Source of the DNA: Thiogranum sp.
GTDB lineage: Bacteria > Pseudomonadota > Gammaproteobacteria > DSM-19610
Length of the DNA: 64,000 nucleotides
Assembly (NCBI GenBank): GCA_030148805.1
Contig: JASBSS010000026.1
Coordinates: 1-64,000 of the forward strand
Direction of reading: 5' to 3'
Below are positions 17,666 to 27,519 of the stretch, piece after piece. A model generated the notes under the pieces. It had not been told where the DNA came from, did no database searches, and worked only from the letters and a program-made list of their open reading frames with translations. How positions within the stretch are numbered: the stretch's first letter is position 1; every line of letters starts with the position of its first letter. The translations under genes were made by a program, and so were the position numbers.

Positions 17666-18538
17666 TCAAGCGACCATGGCCAGAATTTGTCGCTGATAGT
17701 CGATGGGCAGGGAGAAATGACCTGCCTCGGCGATCAGCTCCAGCTTCGAGCGCGGTATTTGTGCGTGCAGATATCGGCCGTGGCTCAGGGGCACCACAGG
17801 GTCGCGCTGGCCGTGCCATAGGTGCACCGGCTGGACGATACCGGTCAGCTGAAAGCCCCAGTCGTCGCGATACTGGCGCAGATCCCTTAGACCGCCGCGG
17901 TCTCCCTGGGCGAAGCAGGCGCGCAGGCTTGGCGCGAAGTTACGCAAGGTTGAGGCGCGCAGCAAGGTCCGTCGATCGGGGTCGCCATTGAGCGCCGCCA
18001 TCAGGCGGATCAACAACCCGGGCCAGTGGTGTCCGAGAAAGGCCAGGGGGCGCCCAAAGGTCAGGCTGAACAGTCCGGGTCGCGCTGTTGCCGCGCGGAT
18101 CAGCAGGCGGAGTGACGCGCGCATGTCCGCGCGCAGCTCGTGCACCTGCAAGGGGCCAAGTCCCGCGACCAGGGTGACCTGGGTCACCCGCTCCGGCATG
18201 GCGTACGCGCAGGCCAGCGCACAGGGTGCGCCGCCGGAAACCCCGATCACCGCGAAGCGCTCGAGCGCCAGCGCATCGGCCAGGGATGCGATGTCCCGGG
18301 TGTCGCCGAGCAGCGTGTCCGCCGGTCGCGGCGAACTCTGACCGTAGCCGGGACGTTCGGGCGCGATGACGCGGATGCCGGCGGCTTTGGCCGCCGCGTC
18401 GATGAGCTGGCATTCCAGGCGGGAGCCGGGCAATCCATGAAAGTAGATTACCGGACGACCGTCGTCGGCGCCGTAGAGGGCGTGGCCCAAGCGCCGGCCG
18501 TCGGCCAATATCAGCGGGGCAGCCACCGGGCCCGGCAT
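17666..18538 (-). CDS. Alpha/beta hydrolase
   Basis: 290 residues. Oxyanion-hole motif FHGLPGSR (about 33-40), nucleophile elbow GVSGG with Ser101, a likely acid in WHGQRDPVVPL, and His274 in AEAGHFSLP complete a catalytic triad. A lid region lies in the middle. No signal peptide. An esterase, lipase or C-C hydrolase role is possible; the sequence does not say which. It converges with the rhodanese gene, 10 bases apart. Confidence 0.88.
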   Translation of the reverse strand: MPGPVAAPLILADGRRLGHALYGADDGRPVIYFHGLPGSRLECQLIDAAAKAAGIRVIAPERPGYGQSSPRPADTLLGDTRDIASLADALALERFAVIGVSGGAPCALACAYAMPERVTQVTLVAGLGPLQVHELRADMRASLRLLIRAATARPGLFSLTFGRPLAFLGHHWPGLLIRLMAALNGDPDRRTLLRASTLRNFAPSLRACFAQGDRGGLRDLRQYRDDWGFQLTGIVQPVHLWHGQRDPVVPLSHGRYLHAQIPRSKLELIAEAGHFSLPIDYQRQILAMVA

Positions 18539-18584
18539 GCCTCGATCCGCTTCGGTGGCGAAAGCGGCCTCCCGGTGGCCGCGT

Positions 18585-19037
18585 TCAACGGGTCACGACT
18601 TGGGCCGGACCGCGATACCAGGAACCGTCCGGTTGCAGACAGGCCGTCCCGTAGGCCTGCGCTTCCTTGCCCCCGACGATCACCGTCATTTGATACTCCC
18701 GCTCCTGCAGGCAGCTTTCCGCCGGGCCGTAACGTCCGGGTGCCGGGGGGTACAGGGGGCGGCGGTAGTCGGCCGGCGGCGGATAGCGCTCAGCGTTGCG
18801 CGAATTGGCGATCACATAGCCGAACAGGCCGCCCGCCAGCAGTCCGTAGATCAGCTTCTCACTGTCATCGCTGTCATACAGGCGATAGTGGCCGCGGCCG
18901 TGAGGGTAGTGATGGAAATCGTGGCCGGGCTTGTGATGGCGTGGATAACGGTCGGCCCAGCCCGGTTGAATGCCGCCGACGGTGAGTAACGCCGCGGCCA
19001 GCAGCCGGGATCCGATGCGCGCGCTACGCGGTTTCAT
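18585..19037 (-). CDS. Secreted protein with hydrophobic glycine-rich segment
   Basis: 150 residues. The signal peptide covers about 1-28 (LLAAALLTVGG...WADR). A His/Tyr/Pro-rich stretch follows, then a glycine-zipper-like segment LLAGGLFGYVIANS (about 66-79), a Pro/Tyr-rich linker, and a C-terminal part with two Cys (SCLQE, TACLQ) that could form a disulfide. Resembles small envelope proteins with glycine-zipper segments; function unknown. Confidence 0.7.
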   Translation of the reverse strand: MKPRSARIGSRLLAAALLTVGGIQPGWADRYPRHHKPGHDFHHYPHGRGHYRLYDSDDSEKLIYGLLAGGLFGYVIANSRNAERYPPPADYRRPLYPPAPGRYGPAESCLQEREYQMTVIVGGKEAQAYGTACLQPDGSWYRGPAQVVTR

Positions 19038-19164
19038 AGAGCTTCTCCTGTTGCTGTTTTACAGTATAGGGGGTTAACGCCGCAGAGCCCGGAAAGGTGA
19101 CAACGGCAGGGCAGTGGACCGTCTCCCTGTTCGCGGTGATGGCCAAGTACCAAAGGGCGAGACT

Positions 19165-19512
19165 ATGCGATTAAAAAAATATTATGAAATCAATTACGTA
19201 CTAATGCTGGTCGCGGCGGTATCGGGCTGCGCCAGTCTGTCCCCGGAACGCGCGGCGCAGGCCGTGCGGCTGTTGGAGGCCACCGAGGTGAGCGCTTGCG
19301 CGCGGGCAGGATCGACCTTGGTTTCGGTGCAGGACAGACTGGCGGCGTTGCAACAGGTCGAGGGCGGGGTGCAAAGCGAGTTGGAGGCGCTGGCCCGTCG
19401 CAGCGCCGTGCAGTTGGGCGGCAACGCCATTGTCGCCATCGGTAAGGTCGATCGCGGCAGCCAGTCCTTCGCCGTCTATCGCTGCCCCGAGCGCCGCGCG
19501 GCGACGCGATGA
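19165..19512 (+). CDS. DUF4156-type lipoprotein
   Basis: 115 residues from ATG 19165. The N-terminus MRLKKYYEINYVLMLVAAVSGC has a lipobox-like VSGC. The mature part contains the DUF4156 pattern: a VSACARAGSTLVSV segment, RRSAVQLGGNAIVAIG and a conserved Cys near the end. Function of the family is unknown; members sit in the envelope. Its stop overlaps the start of the symporter gene by four bases. The first 40 coding bases are much more AT-rich than the rest. Confidence 0.75.
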   Translation: MRLKKYYEINYVLMLVAAVSGCASLSPERAAQAVRLLEATEVSACARAGSTLVSVQDRLAALQQVEGGVQSELEALARRSAVQLGGNAIVAIGKVDRGSQSFAVYRCPERRAATR

Positions 19513-21086
19513 CGCTGCCAAGCTTCACCCTCGCTCAGGCCGATTATTTCACCATCGCCCTCTACGCCGTGGTGGTGCTGGCCATCGGCTGGTACTTCGC
19601 CCGGCGCGAACACGACGCGGAACAGTATTTTCTCGCCGGCCGGCGCATGGGTTGGCCGCTGATCGGCGTTTCCCTGTTCGCCTCCAATATTTCCAGTACC
19701 ACGCTGATCGGCCTGTCGGGAAACGCGTATGGCGAAGGTATCGCGGTGTTCAACTACGAGTGGATGGCGGCGTTGGTCCTGGTGTTCATCGCCGTGTTCA
19801 TCCTGCCGGCTTATTTGCGCGCCCGCGTCTATACCATCCCCGAGTTTCTGGAGCGCCGTTTCGACCGTCGCGTGCGCTACTATTTTTCCGCGCTGACGCT
19901 GTTTCTGAATATCGTCGTCGACACCGCTGGCAGCTTGTACGCGGGTGGGCTGGTGGTGCAATTGATCTTCCCCGAACTGCCCTTATGGCAAATCATCGCG
20001 GCCCTGACACTGGTCGCCGGCCTGTACACCGCCGCCGGCGGCCTGGCGGCGGTGATGGTCACCGATGCGCTGCAGGCTCTGCTGTTGGGTGTCGGCGCCT
20101 GCGTGATCGCCTGGCTAGCCTGGGAGCGGATCGATGGCTGGGAGGCGATTCTGAGCGTTACCCCCCCGCAGCAGCTGTCGCTGATATTGCCGGCCGACGA
20201 CCCGCACCTGCCTTGGCCGGGCCTGCTCACCGGGGTGTTGCTCATCGGGTTCTATTTCTGGGGCATGAACCAGTTCATGGTGCAGCGTCTGCTCAGCGCC
20301 GCCAACCTGGAGCAGGGACGTCGCGGCGCCCTGTTCGCCGGCCTGCTCAAATTGACCGTGTTGTTTGTCATGGTGATGCCTGGGTTGATGGCGCGGGTCC
20401 TTTACCCGGACCTCCCGGATCAGGATCTGGTATTCCCGGTGATGATGTTCGATCTGCTGCCGCCGGGTTTGTTGGGGCTGGTGTTTGTCGGCCTGCTCGC
20501 CGCCCTGATGTCGAGTATCGATTCCACCCTCAATTCGGCCTCCACGCTGGTCACCATGGATTTTGTGCACACCCGGGCGCCGCACCTCGGCCGCGGGGCG
20601 TTGATGTGGATCGGTCGTGGGGTGACGGTAGTGTTCATGCTGCTGGCCATGGCCTGGGCGCCGCAGATCTCCCATTTCAGCTCGTTGTTCAATTATCTGC
20701 AGCAGGTGTTGGCCTACAGCGTCAGCCCGGTGGTGGCGGTGCTGCTGGCGGGTGTGTTCTGGCGCGGCGCCTCCGCCGACGGTGCCATGATCGCGTTGCT
20801 GGGTGGCTTGATGGCCGGGGCGCTGCTGTTTTATTTCAACCTCGTAGCCGGCTGGCTGACGATCCACTTCCTGTATGTACCGGCGATCCTGTTTCTTTTC
20901 AGTCTGCTGTTGATGATCCTGGCCAGCCGCGGCGCAAAGCCGCGCAGGGATATCGAGGATCTGCTGTGGCGCCGTCAGGCCCGTGGCGCGCACGCCCCCC
21001 GGCGCGGACCCTGGTATGGGAGCTTTCGCCTGCAGGCAGGTTTGTTATTGGCGTTGACCGCAACGCTGGTGGTGGTGTTCGCCTAG
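19509..21086 (+). CDS. Sodium:solute symporter (SSS/SLC5 family)
   Basis: 525 residues with about 13-14 membrane helices. Family features include the N-terminal LAGRRMGWPLIGVSLFASNISS block and, further on, GLYTAAGGLAAVMVTDALQ and GLLAALMSSIDSTLNSASTL, the classical SSS signature region. It uses the sodium gradient to take up a solute; vertebrate-like SGLT features suggest a sugar or similar compound, but this is uncertain. It converges with the glucan synthase gene, 55 bases apart. Confidence 0.9.
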   Translation: MTLPSFTLAQADYFTIALYAVVVLAIGWYFARREHDAEQYFLAGRRMGWPLIGVSLFASNISSTTLIGLSGNAYGEGIAVFNYEWMAALVLVFIAVFILPAYLRARVYTIPEFLERRFDRRVRYYFSALTLFLNIVVDTAGSLYAGGLVVQLIFPELPLWQIIAALTLVAGLYTAAGGLAAVMVTDALQALLLGVGACVIAWLAWERIDGWEAILSVTPPQQLSLILPADDPHLPWPGLLTGVLLIGFYFWGMNQFMVQRLLSAANLEQGRRGALFAGLLKLTVLFVMVMPGLMARVLYPDLPDQDLVFPVMMFDLLPPGLLGLVFVGLLAALMSSIDSTLNSASTLVTMDFVHTRAPHLGRGALMWIGRGVTVVFMLLAMAWAPQISHFSSLFNYLQQVLAYSVSPVVAVLLAGVFWRGASADGAMIALLGGLMAGALLFYFNLVAGWLTIHFLYVPAILFLFSLLLMILASRGAKPRRDIEDLLWRRQARGAHAPRRGPWYGSFRLQAGLLLALTATLVVVFA

Positions 21087-21141
21087 TCGACCCGGTGGCG
21101 CAGGGACGGGAACGGCACCGAGGCCGGGACCAAGCCTGTCT

Positions 21142-23757
21142 TCAGCGCGTCGAGCGTGCCCGCTGTTCCTCGCACGAGCCGCCGCATACCAGATCCGCGC
21201 TCAGGCGCGGAAACGCGCTGATGACCGATACGATGACGCTCGCCAGGTAGGGAATCGACTGCACCAGCAGGACGATAATCCACAACAGCAGATCCAGGGT
21301 GCCGGTCTCGTAGCGCTGGGCCAGCACCCAGGCACTGCCCCATAGCGCGATCAGCAGCAGCAGTTCCTGCCGCGCCACGCCCAGGGCCTTGAACAGGGCG
21401 CTGGCGCGTTCCATTTTCGGCGTGCGCATGAAGGGTTTGTTGCGGGTGAACAGGCCCTGCCACATGGCGCGCGCGATGGTGTGCGACAGCGCCAGGCCGG
21501 CCAGGGAGGCCGCCAGGGTCTGTTTGATGGTGCCGACGATGCGCGCGCCCCGGTACAGGTAGATCGCCTTGGCGATTTTGAAACTGAACAGGACCAACGG
21601 CAGGGCCGAGAAGATGATCAGCGGCGGGTCGACGCGCAAGGGGTAGAAGATCATGCCCAAGGACCACGCGAGCGCGGCGAAATTGAACAGCAGGTTGACG
21701 CCGTCGGCGATCCACGGCAGCCAGCCGGCGACAAAATGATAACGCTGGCCGGCGGTCAGCTTGCCACCGTTGAAACCCAGCAGATCGGCGAAGTGGTGAC
21801 GGATGATCTGCACCGCGCCATAGGCCCAGCGGAAGCGCTGATTCTTGTAGCCCAGAAAGGTGTCGGGCATCAGCCCCTTGCCGTAGCTCTTGGGGATATA
21901 GATGGCCTCGTAGCCCTGGCGGAAGATCATCAGGCCAAGCTCCGCGTCCTCGGTGATGCACCACTCGCTCCAGCCGCCGACCGACTGCAACACCTCGCGG
22001 CGCACCAGAGTCATGGTGCCGTGCTGGATAATGGCGTTACGCTCGTTGCGGGTTACCATGCCGATGTAGAAAAACCCGCGGTATTCGGCGTAGGCCATCG
22101 CCTTGAAAGCGTTTTCGTCGACATCGCGGTAATCCTGCGGTGCCTGCACCACGGCGATCTTCTCGCGCTCGAACTGCGGTACCAGATCGCGCAGCCAATT
22201 GCAGGTCACCACGTAATCGCTGTCGATGACGCCGATGATCTGTGCCTCCGGCGAGGTATGTTGCAACGCGAAATTCAGGGCTCCGGCCTTGAACCCGCTC
22301 AGCGGCGCCACATGGAAAAAGCGGAACTGCTCGCCCAGGCTGCGACAATGAGCCTCCACCGGCTGCCATACCGCCGGGTCCTCGGTGTTGTTGTCGATGA
22401 CCAGCACCTCGAAGCGTGGATAGTCGAGTTGCGCCAAGGCGTCGAGCGTCTTGATCAGCATCTCCGGCGGTTCGTTGTAGGCGGGTACGTGAATCGACAC
22501 CAGCGGCAGGCGGCTGTCCTCGACCGGCTTGGGAATGACCTGCCGCCGCCTTTCCTTGACCCAGAGCGCCTCGGCCCACTCGTGGGCCTCGACCAACACC
22601 ACGAGCAGGACGCCGATCATGCCGATCAGCATCAACACGCCGACGATGATCGCGCTCATCGACAGATATTGCTGGGTGTAGTTGTAGACGATCCACACCA
22701 TGGCGGTGGCCAGTGCGTAGGCGATCACGGCGAGAAAGCTGCGACCGCGGTTGGTCAGGGTCTTGGCGTCGATCAACAACAGCGCGAAGACGATCAGCGC
22801 GATCAGCACCGACAGCCCCGCGAGTTCGCGCCATTGGGGAATCTCGACGATGGGTTTGGTGAATTCGAACTTGGGTTTGCGATAGGTGTCGAACACGCCC
22901 CAATAAGCGCCAACGCCGCTCTCGATCCGGGTTTTCCAGGGCTGGTCGAACGCTTCCATGACATAGTAGACGTAGTTCTCCTCGTCGGCCCGTTGCAGGA
23001 AGCGGCGCAAGAACACCGCTTCGTTCGCCTCGGAGGCCACGGCACCGCGGCGTGTGCGTCCATTGCTCGGCCAGCCGACCTCGGCGATGACTATCGGTTT
23101 GTCGGGATACCTGGCCTTCAGATCGTTCATGCGATCGACGACGAAATCCACGGCGTCGTCGATGTTCACCCCCTCCCAGTAGGGCAGCATGTGGACGCCG
23201 ATGTAATCGACCTCCTTGACCAGCTCCGGATGCTTGAGCCAGACGTGCCAGGGTTCGGCCGTACTCACCGGCATGCCGACCTGGGCGCGTACCCGACGGA
23301 TATACTCGATCAGCTTGCTCACTGGCAGGTCCTTGCGCAGCAAGACCTCGTTTCCGACCAATACGCGTACCACATTGCGCCGATAACGATCGGCGTATTC
23401 GATCAGACGCTGGACCTCCGCTTCGTTCTGTTCGGTGTTCTTGTCCAACCAGGCGCCCAGCGCGACGTTGATATTGTATTTGCGCGCCATGGCCGGGATC
23501 TCGGCAAAGGCGCCTTCCATGCGATAAGTGCGCACGGCATAGGTGGTGCCGGCGAGCAGGGCGAGGTCGGCCTCGATCTCCTCGCGGCTGGGCAATTTGT
23601 GACGCAACGGGTCGTCGTCGATCCGCATCGGCGAGAAGGAGAAGCCCTGGATCACGTCGGGCCAGGGTGGCTCGGTTTCGGGACGGTTGATATAGGCCCA
23701 GAGCGTGACCGTGATGGCGGCAACGGTGGCGGCGATAATGATATTGAAACGGGTCAT
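21142..23757 (-). CDS. GH17-GT2 fusion, NdvB-like beta-glucan synthase
   Basis: 871 residues. A membrane anchor (about 5-20) leads to a periplasmic GH17 domain (about 35-300) with both catalytic Glu in place: Glu137 in VGNEV and Glu226 in AEVGWPS. Membrane helices (about 312-392) precede a GT2 domain with D-x-D 512-514, TED 602-604 and QRFRW 640-644, the processive synthase signature. Four or more helices follow. Pseudomonas NdvB, which makes periplasmic cyclic beta-1,3-glucans, has the same order. The GH17 part probably remodels the product by transglycosylation. The last residues include a small Cys pair. Confidence 0.88.
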   Translation of the reverse strand: MTRFNIIIAATVAAITVTLWAYINRPETEPPWPDVIQGFSFSPMRIDDDPLRHKLPSREEIEADLALLAGTTYAVRTYRMEGAFAEIPAMARKYNINVALGAWLDKNTEQNEAEVQRLIEYADRYRRNVVRVLVGNEVLLRKDLPVSKLIEYIRRVRAQVGMPVSTAEPWHVWLKHPELVKEVDYIGVHMLPYWEGVNIDDAVDFVVDRMNDLKARYPDKPIVIAEVGWPSNGRTRRGAVASEANEAVFLRRFLQRADEENYVYYVMEAFDQPWKTRIESGVGAYWGVFDTYRKPKFEFTKPIVEIPQWRELAGLSVLIALIVFALLLIDAKTLTNRGRSFLAVIAYALATAMVWIVYNYTQQYLSMSAIIVGVLMLIGMIGVLLVVLVEAHEWAEALWVKERRRQVIPKPVEDSRLPLVSIHVPAYNEPPEMLIKTLDALAQLDYPRFEVLVIDNNTEDPAVWQPVEAHCRSLGEQFRFFHVAPLSGFKAGALNFALQHTSPEAQIIGVIDSDYVVTCNWLRDLVPQFEREKIAVVQAPQDYRDVDENAFKAMAYAEYRGFFYIGMVTRNERNAIIQHGTMTLVRREVLQSVGGWSEWCITEDAELGLMIFRQGYEAIYIPKSYGKGLMPDTFLGYKNQRFRWAYGAVQIIRHHFADLLGFNGGKLTAGQRYHFVAGWLPWIADGVNLLFNFAALAWSLGMIFYPLRVDPPLIIFSALPLVLFSFKIAKAIYLYRGARIVGTIKQTLAASLAGLALSHTIARAMWQGLFTRNKPFMRTPKMERASALFKALGVARQELLLLIALWGSAWVLAQRYETGTLDLLLWIIVLLVQSIPYLASVIVSVISAFPRLSADLVCGGSCEEQRARSTR

Positions 23758-23935
23758 CTAAACTGCGACTGGGGCGATAAAATCGGGCGCCCATTATCGC
23801 CGCAAAGCGCTCAAATTTGAAATAACAGTCAGGGGTACTGGAAATACGGGGGGGCAGCGTTCAGAATCGACACCGATCCGCGGCTGTCGTGGCGACAAGG
23901 GATTTACATTGGCGGCAAACTGCGGTAGAGGACAC

Positions 23936-24457
23936 ATGCCAAAGCAGACCAAGAGGGGGGTTCCAGACGTGTCTATCCTGCGCCTGATTGTGCTCGCGAC
24001 GCTGGTGGGGGCGAGCGGCGCCGGCGCCGAACAAACGCTCACCCGGGAGATGATCCGGGAGCTTATGCAGCGGACCGACGTGGCGTCCACACAGCGTGAC
24101 GCCGCGGCGATCGGCGAGGCCTTGGCCAGCGACTTCTACAAATATGTCGACGTCCCCTCGGACGGGATGCCGGCGACCGCCCGAATCGACAAGCGGCAGT
24201 ATCTGCGGATGATCGAGAGCGGCTGGCAAAAAACCGATAACTACCACTACCGCCGCCGGGACGTGGTCATCAACCTATCGCCAAAAGGCGACAGTGGCGA
24301 ATCCTTTTCCACCATTGTCGAAACGTTCGAGATCGATGGAAAAAAAATGGTGAGCAAGGTCAGGGAATACGCCAGTTATCGACTGGAGGCCGGCAGGCCG
24401 GTGATCGTGACCATCGACAACCAGACCTTGGTCGGCGACACTACGCCCGGCCAATAA
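23936..24457 (+). CDS. Secreted NTF2-like protein of unknown function
   Basis: 173 residues from ATG 23936 (AGAGGACA just upstream). The signal peptide is residues 13-31 (hydrophobic, ending GAGAE). The mature domain looks NTF2/DUF4440-like: helices with QRDAAAIGEALASDFYKYV, then several strands. No active-site residues are recognised. A GTG at 23969 is an alternative start. It begins a run of plus-strand genes at 23936-27321. Confidence 0.65.
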   Translation: MPKQTKRGVPDVSILRLIVLATLVGASGAGAEQTLTREMIRELMQRTDVASTQRDAAAIGEALASDFYKYVDVPSDGMPATARIDKRQYLRMIESGWQKTDNYHYRRRDVVINLSPKGDSGESFSTIVETFEIDGKKMVSKVREYASYRLEAGRPVIVTIDNQTLVGDTTPGQ

Positions 24458-24469
24458 GGCGAGTGCCGC

Positions 24470-24940
24470 ATGCTGAAGGGGCCAAAGCTGAACCGTGAAG
24501 AGCAGCGACTCGCCGATTCGCAACCGCCGGTCATGGAGCGCGGGCGCCGCGCGGACGCGCCGGCCGGCGAGCGGCGCTCCGGATCGCGGCGCGGCCGCCG
24601 GTTGCCGCGGGTGCTGGCGCTACTGATGGTGCTGGGTTTCGGTCTCGTCGTGGCCCGCCAGGAGATCCCCGCCGTCGCCGATTGGTGGGCGCGCACCTTC
24701 ACGCCGGCCGAATGGGGGGTGCGCCAGACCTGCCGCCAGGCGGTCCAGGAAGAGCTCGGCGACCACCGTTACCTACGCCTGTTGCGCGACGGCGGCTTGC
24801 ACCATACCCAGGACGGTCCCTATGTGACCCAGATGAGATTTTCCGTGCTGGGCGAGGAGGGTGGGGAAACCACCGTGACATATCAGTGTTATCTCGACAA
24901 TAATGGCCGGGTGTTTCGACTCAAACGCGGGTCCGAGTGA
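24470..24940 (+). CDS. Single-pass membrane protein of unknown function
   Basis: 156 residues. A very Arg-rich cytoplasmic N-terminus (about 1-47) is followed by one membrane segment (VLALLMVLGFGLVVA, about 48-62) and a C-terminal domain with two Cys (QTCRQAV, YQCYLD). It starts 12 bases after the previous gene and ends 6 bases before DUF502, so all are probably one operon. Family not recognised. Confidence 0.65.
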   Translation: MLKGPKLNREEQRLADSQPPVMERGRRADAPAGERRSGSRRGRRLPRVLALLMVLGFGLVVARQEIPAVADWWARTFTPAEWGVRQTCRQAVQEELGDHRYLRLLRDGGLHHTQDGPYVTQMRFSVLGEEGGETTVTYQCYLDNNGRVFRLKRGSE

Positions 24941-24946
24941 GCAACT

Positions 24947-25600
24947 ATGAGCGGGCAGACTTTCTGGAGCCGGTTCCAGCGCTACGTCATCACGGGTATT
25001 TTCACCGCCATTCCTCTGTGGATCACGTGGTTGATCTTCGCCTTCTCGCTGGAGCAGCTTTCGCGGCTTGGGCGGCCTTGGGTCAACGCGCTGGTCGAGC
25101 AGTTCCAGGAACAGTGGCCGAACCTCACCGGCTGGGTGCAGGCGGCGTGGTTTCAATCGACGCTGGCGGTACTGTTTACCCTGTTGGCGTTTTATCTGCT
25201 GGGGTGGATCGCGACAAGGGTGATCGGATTACGCGCGATCGCGCTGTTCGACGCGCTGATCGAGCGCATTCCTTTCGTGCACAAGATATATAGCGCCACC
25301 AAACAGTTGATGCACGCGATTCAACAGAAACCGGAGGGTGCTCAGCGGGTGGTGTTGATCGAGTTCCCCTCGCCCGAGATGAAAGCCGTGGGCTTCGTCA
25401 TGCGGATTCTTGTCGACGACAACACCGGCGAGGAACTGGCCGCGGTCTATGTGCCGACCACGCCAAATCCGACCTCGGGCTATCTGGAAATCGTGCCGGT
25501 GAAAAATCTGGTGCAGACCGATTGGACGATGGACGAGGCCATGACCTTCATCATCTCCGGCGGAGCCGTCGCGCCGGATCACTTTCGCTACCGCCAGTAG
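24947..25600 (+). CDS. DUF502 family inner-membrane protein
   Basis: 217 residues. Two membrane segments (about 15-35 and 65-88) and the family blocks GIFTAIPLWITWLI, ERIPFVHKIYSATKQ and YVPTTPNPTSGYLEIVP. Members are inner-membrane proteins of unknown function, similar to plant COV proteins. The gene ends in TAG. Confidence 0.88.
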   Translation: MSGQTFWSRFQRYVITGIFTAIPLWITWLIFAFSLEQLSRLGRPWVNALVEQFQEQWPNLTGWVQAAWFQSTLAVLFTLLAFYLLGWIATRVIGLRAIALFDALIERIPFVHKIYSATKQLMHAIQQKPEGAQRVVLIEFPSPEMKAVGFVMRILVDDNTGEELAAVYVPTTPNPTSGYLEIVPVKNLVQTDWTMDEAMTFIISGGAVAPDHFRYRQ

Positions 25601-25636
25601 TCGGGGGCGCGTTTCGCTCACCATGCCCTGTTTCTT

Positions 25637-26563
25637 ATGCAACCGATAGTTTCCATCGTCAACCTGTCAAAGACCTATGCCGACGGTCACCAGGCGCTCA
25701 AGGACGTCAGTCTGGAGATCGCCGAAGGGGAGATCCTGGCGCTGCTCGGTCCCAACGGGGCCGGCAAGACCACGCTGATTTCGATCATCTGCGGTATCGT
25801 CAATGCCAGTGAAGGCGCGGTAACGGTCGACGGGCACGATATCGTCAGGGATTATCGGCACACGCGCGCGCTGATCGGGCTGGTGCCCCAGGAACTCACC
25901 CTCGGGCATTTCGACAAGGTCTGGAACACCCTGTGTTTCAGTCGCGGCCTGTTCGGTAGAGCGCCCGACCCGGCCTACGTCGAGAGACTATTGAAGGATC
26001 TTTCGCTGTGGTCAAAGAAGGACACCGAGATCATGGCGCTTTCCGGCGGGATGAAGCGCCGCGTGCTGATCGGCAAGGCCCTGGCCCATGAACCCAAGGT
26101 GCTGTTTCTGGACGAGCCGACCGCTGGCGTGGATGTGGAATTGCGCAAGGATATGTGGGCGCTGGTACGGGAGCTCCGGGAGTCCGGCGTCACTATCATA
26201 CTCACCACCCATTATATCGAGGAAGCCGAGGAAATCGCCGATCGGGTGGGCATTATCGACGGCGGCAAGCTGATCCTGGTGGAAGACAAGCAGGAGCTGA
26301 TGCAAAAGCTCGGCCGCAAGGCGATGATCGTGGAATTGGAAGAACCGTTGAGCGGTGTGCCCGACACCCTGGCGCACTGGGGTCTGGAACTCTCGGGGGA
26401 CGGTTGCCGGCTTACCTATACCTACGATCCGCGCAGTACGCGCACCGGCATTCCCGGACTGCTGCAGGCTATCGGCGAAGCCGGTCTGGTGGTGAAGGAC
26501 TTCAAGACCACGCAGAGTTCCCTGGAAGAGATTTTCGTCAGTCTGGTGAAGGGCAGAGCATGA
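25637..26563 (+). CDS. ABC transporter ATP-binding protein (exporter, second copy)
   Basis: 308 residues. Walker [10 protein letters not shown]-loop VPQELTLG, signature LSGGMKRR, Walker B VLFLDEP plus TAGVD, and switch His in TTHYIEEAE are intact. The C-terminal extension suits the NodI/DrrA group. It is a paralogue of the ATPase at 12216-13145. Its stop overlaps the permease start by four bases. Confidence 0.93.
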   Translation: MQPIVSIVNLSKTYADGHQALKDVSLEIAEGEILALLGPNGAGKTTLISIICGIVNASEGAVTVDGHDIVRDYRHTRALIGLVPQELTLGHFDKVWNTLCFSRGLFGRAPDPAYVERLLKDLSLWSKKDTEIMALSGGMKRRVLIGKALAHEPKVLFLDEPTAGVDVELRKDMWALVRELRESGVTIILTTHYIEEAEEIADRVGIIDGGKLILVEDKQELMQKLGRKAMIVELEEPLSGVPDTLAHWGLELSGDGCRLTYTYDPRSTRTGIPGLLQAIGEAGLVVKDFKTTQSSLEEIFVSLVKGRA

Positions 26564-27321
26564 ACGTGCAGGCGGTCAAAGTCATCTACAAGTACGAGAT
26601 GTTGCGCGCCTGGGAGACCTTGTTGCAGAGTTTCGCCTCGCCGGTGATCTCCACGGCGCTCTATTTCGTCGTCTTTGGGTCGGCGATCGGGGAACGGATC
26701 GAGCAGATCGACGGCGTGGCCTACGGCGCGTTCATCGTCCCCGGTCTGATGATGCTGGCGTTGTTGACGCAGAGTATCGCCAATGCCTCGTTCGGGATCT
26801 TCTTCCCCAAGTTCACCGGTACAATCTATGAAGTGATGTCCGCGCCGGTGTCCTTTCTGGAGATTCTGCTGGGTTATGTCGGCGCGGCGGCGACCAAATC
26901 GCTGATCATCGGGCTGATCATCCTTGCCACCGCGGGATTTTTCGTGCCGCTGGAAATCGCCCATCCGCTGTGGATGGCGGCGTTCTTGCTGCTGACCTGC
27001 GTTTCGTTCAGTCTGTTCGGGTTTATCATCGGCCTATGGGCCGATGACTTTGAAAAACTGCAACTCATTCCGTTGTTGGTCATCACCCCGCTGGTATTTC
27101 TGGGCGGGAGCTTTTACTCGGTGAGCATGTTGCCGCCGGTTTGGCAGACGGTGACGCTGTTCAATCCGGTAGTCTATCTGATTAGCGGTTTTCGCTGGAG
27201 CTTCTTCGAGGTATCCGACGTCAGCGTGGCGGTCAGCCTGGCCATGGTGCTGGCCTTTCTCGCGCTTTGCCTGCTGGTGGTGGGATGGATGTTTCGTACC
27301 GGCTACCGCTTGCGGCAATAG
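26560..27321 (+). CDS. ABC-2 type transporter permease (second copy)
   Basis: 253 residues from ATG 26560, overlapping the ATPase by ATGA. Six membrane helices; the family block [29 protein letters not shown] is at about 183-210. Paralogue of the permease at 11446-12219. Substrate unknown. Confidence 0.92.
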   Translation: MNVQAVKVIYKYEMLRAWETLLQSFASPVISTALYFVVFGSAIGERIEQIDGVAYGAFIVPGLMMLALLTQSIANASFGIFFPKFTGTIYEVMSAPVSFLEILLGYVGAAATKSLIIGLIILATAGFFVPLEIAHPLWMAAFLLLTCVSFSLFGFIIGLWADDFEKLQLIPLLVITPLVFLGGSFYSVSMLPPVWQTVTLFNPVVYLISGFRWSFFEVSDVSVAVSLAMVLAFLALCLLVVGWMFRTGYRLRQ

Positions 27322-27464
27322 CGGCTTGTCAGTGACCCTTTTGCGCCGCTTCAGGGCGCCCCGCAGGGCGATATGCCCCAGGGTTTGTCAGGCCGTCGTC
27401 TCGGAATAGTCCTGCGTGCGCGGAATTCCACCTTGGGACAAACGCTTAACGAAACTGTCAAAAC

Positions 27465-27481
27465 TGGCATGCATACTGCTT
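27465..27481 (+). promoter_or_regulatory. Sigma-54 (-24/-12) promoter for the PDC-sensor-like gene
   Basis: CTGGCATGCATACTGCTT (27464-27481) matches the TGGCAC-N5-TTGC consensus, with the invariant GG at 27466-27467 and GC at 27478-27479 at the correct 12-base offset. Transcription would start near 27491, 29 bases before ATG 27520. Confidence 0.65.
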
Positions 27482-27519
27482 GCTCCTTTCATCATGATGG
27501 AGCTGATTCGACCGTCGCC

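Noticed and set aside
21481-23820. A 779-codon plus-strand frame opposite the glucan synthase
   Set aside because: It lies entirely antisense to a gene with intact catalytic motifs; its repetitive His/Gln/Asp-rich composition is the usual shadow of a GC-rich gene.
27469-27519. ATG 27469 as start of the PDC-sensor gene
   Set aside because: It lies within the -24/-12 element, upstream of the predicted transcription start, and has no ribosome site.
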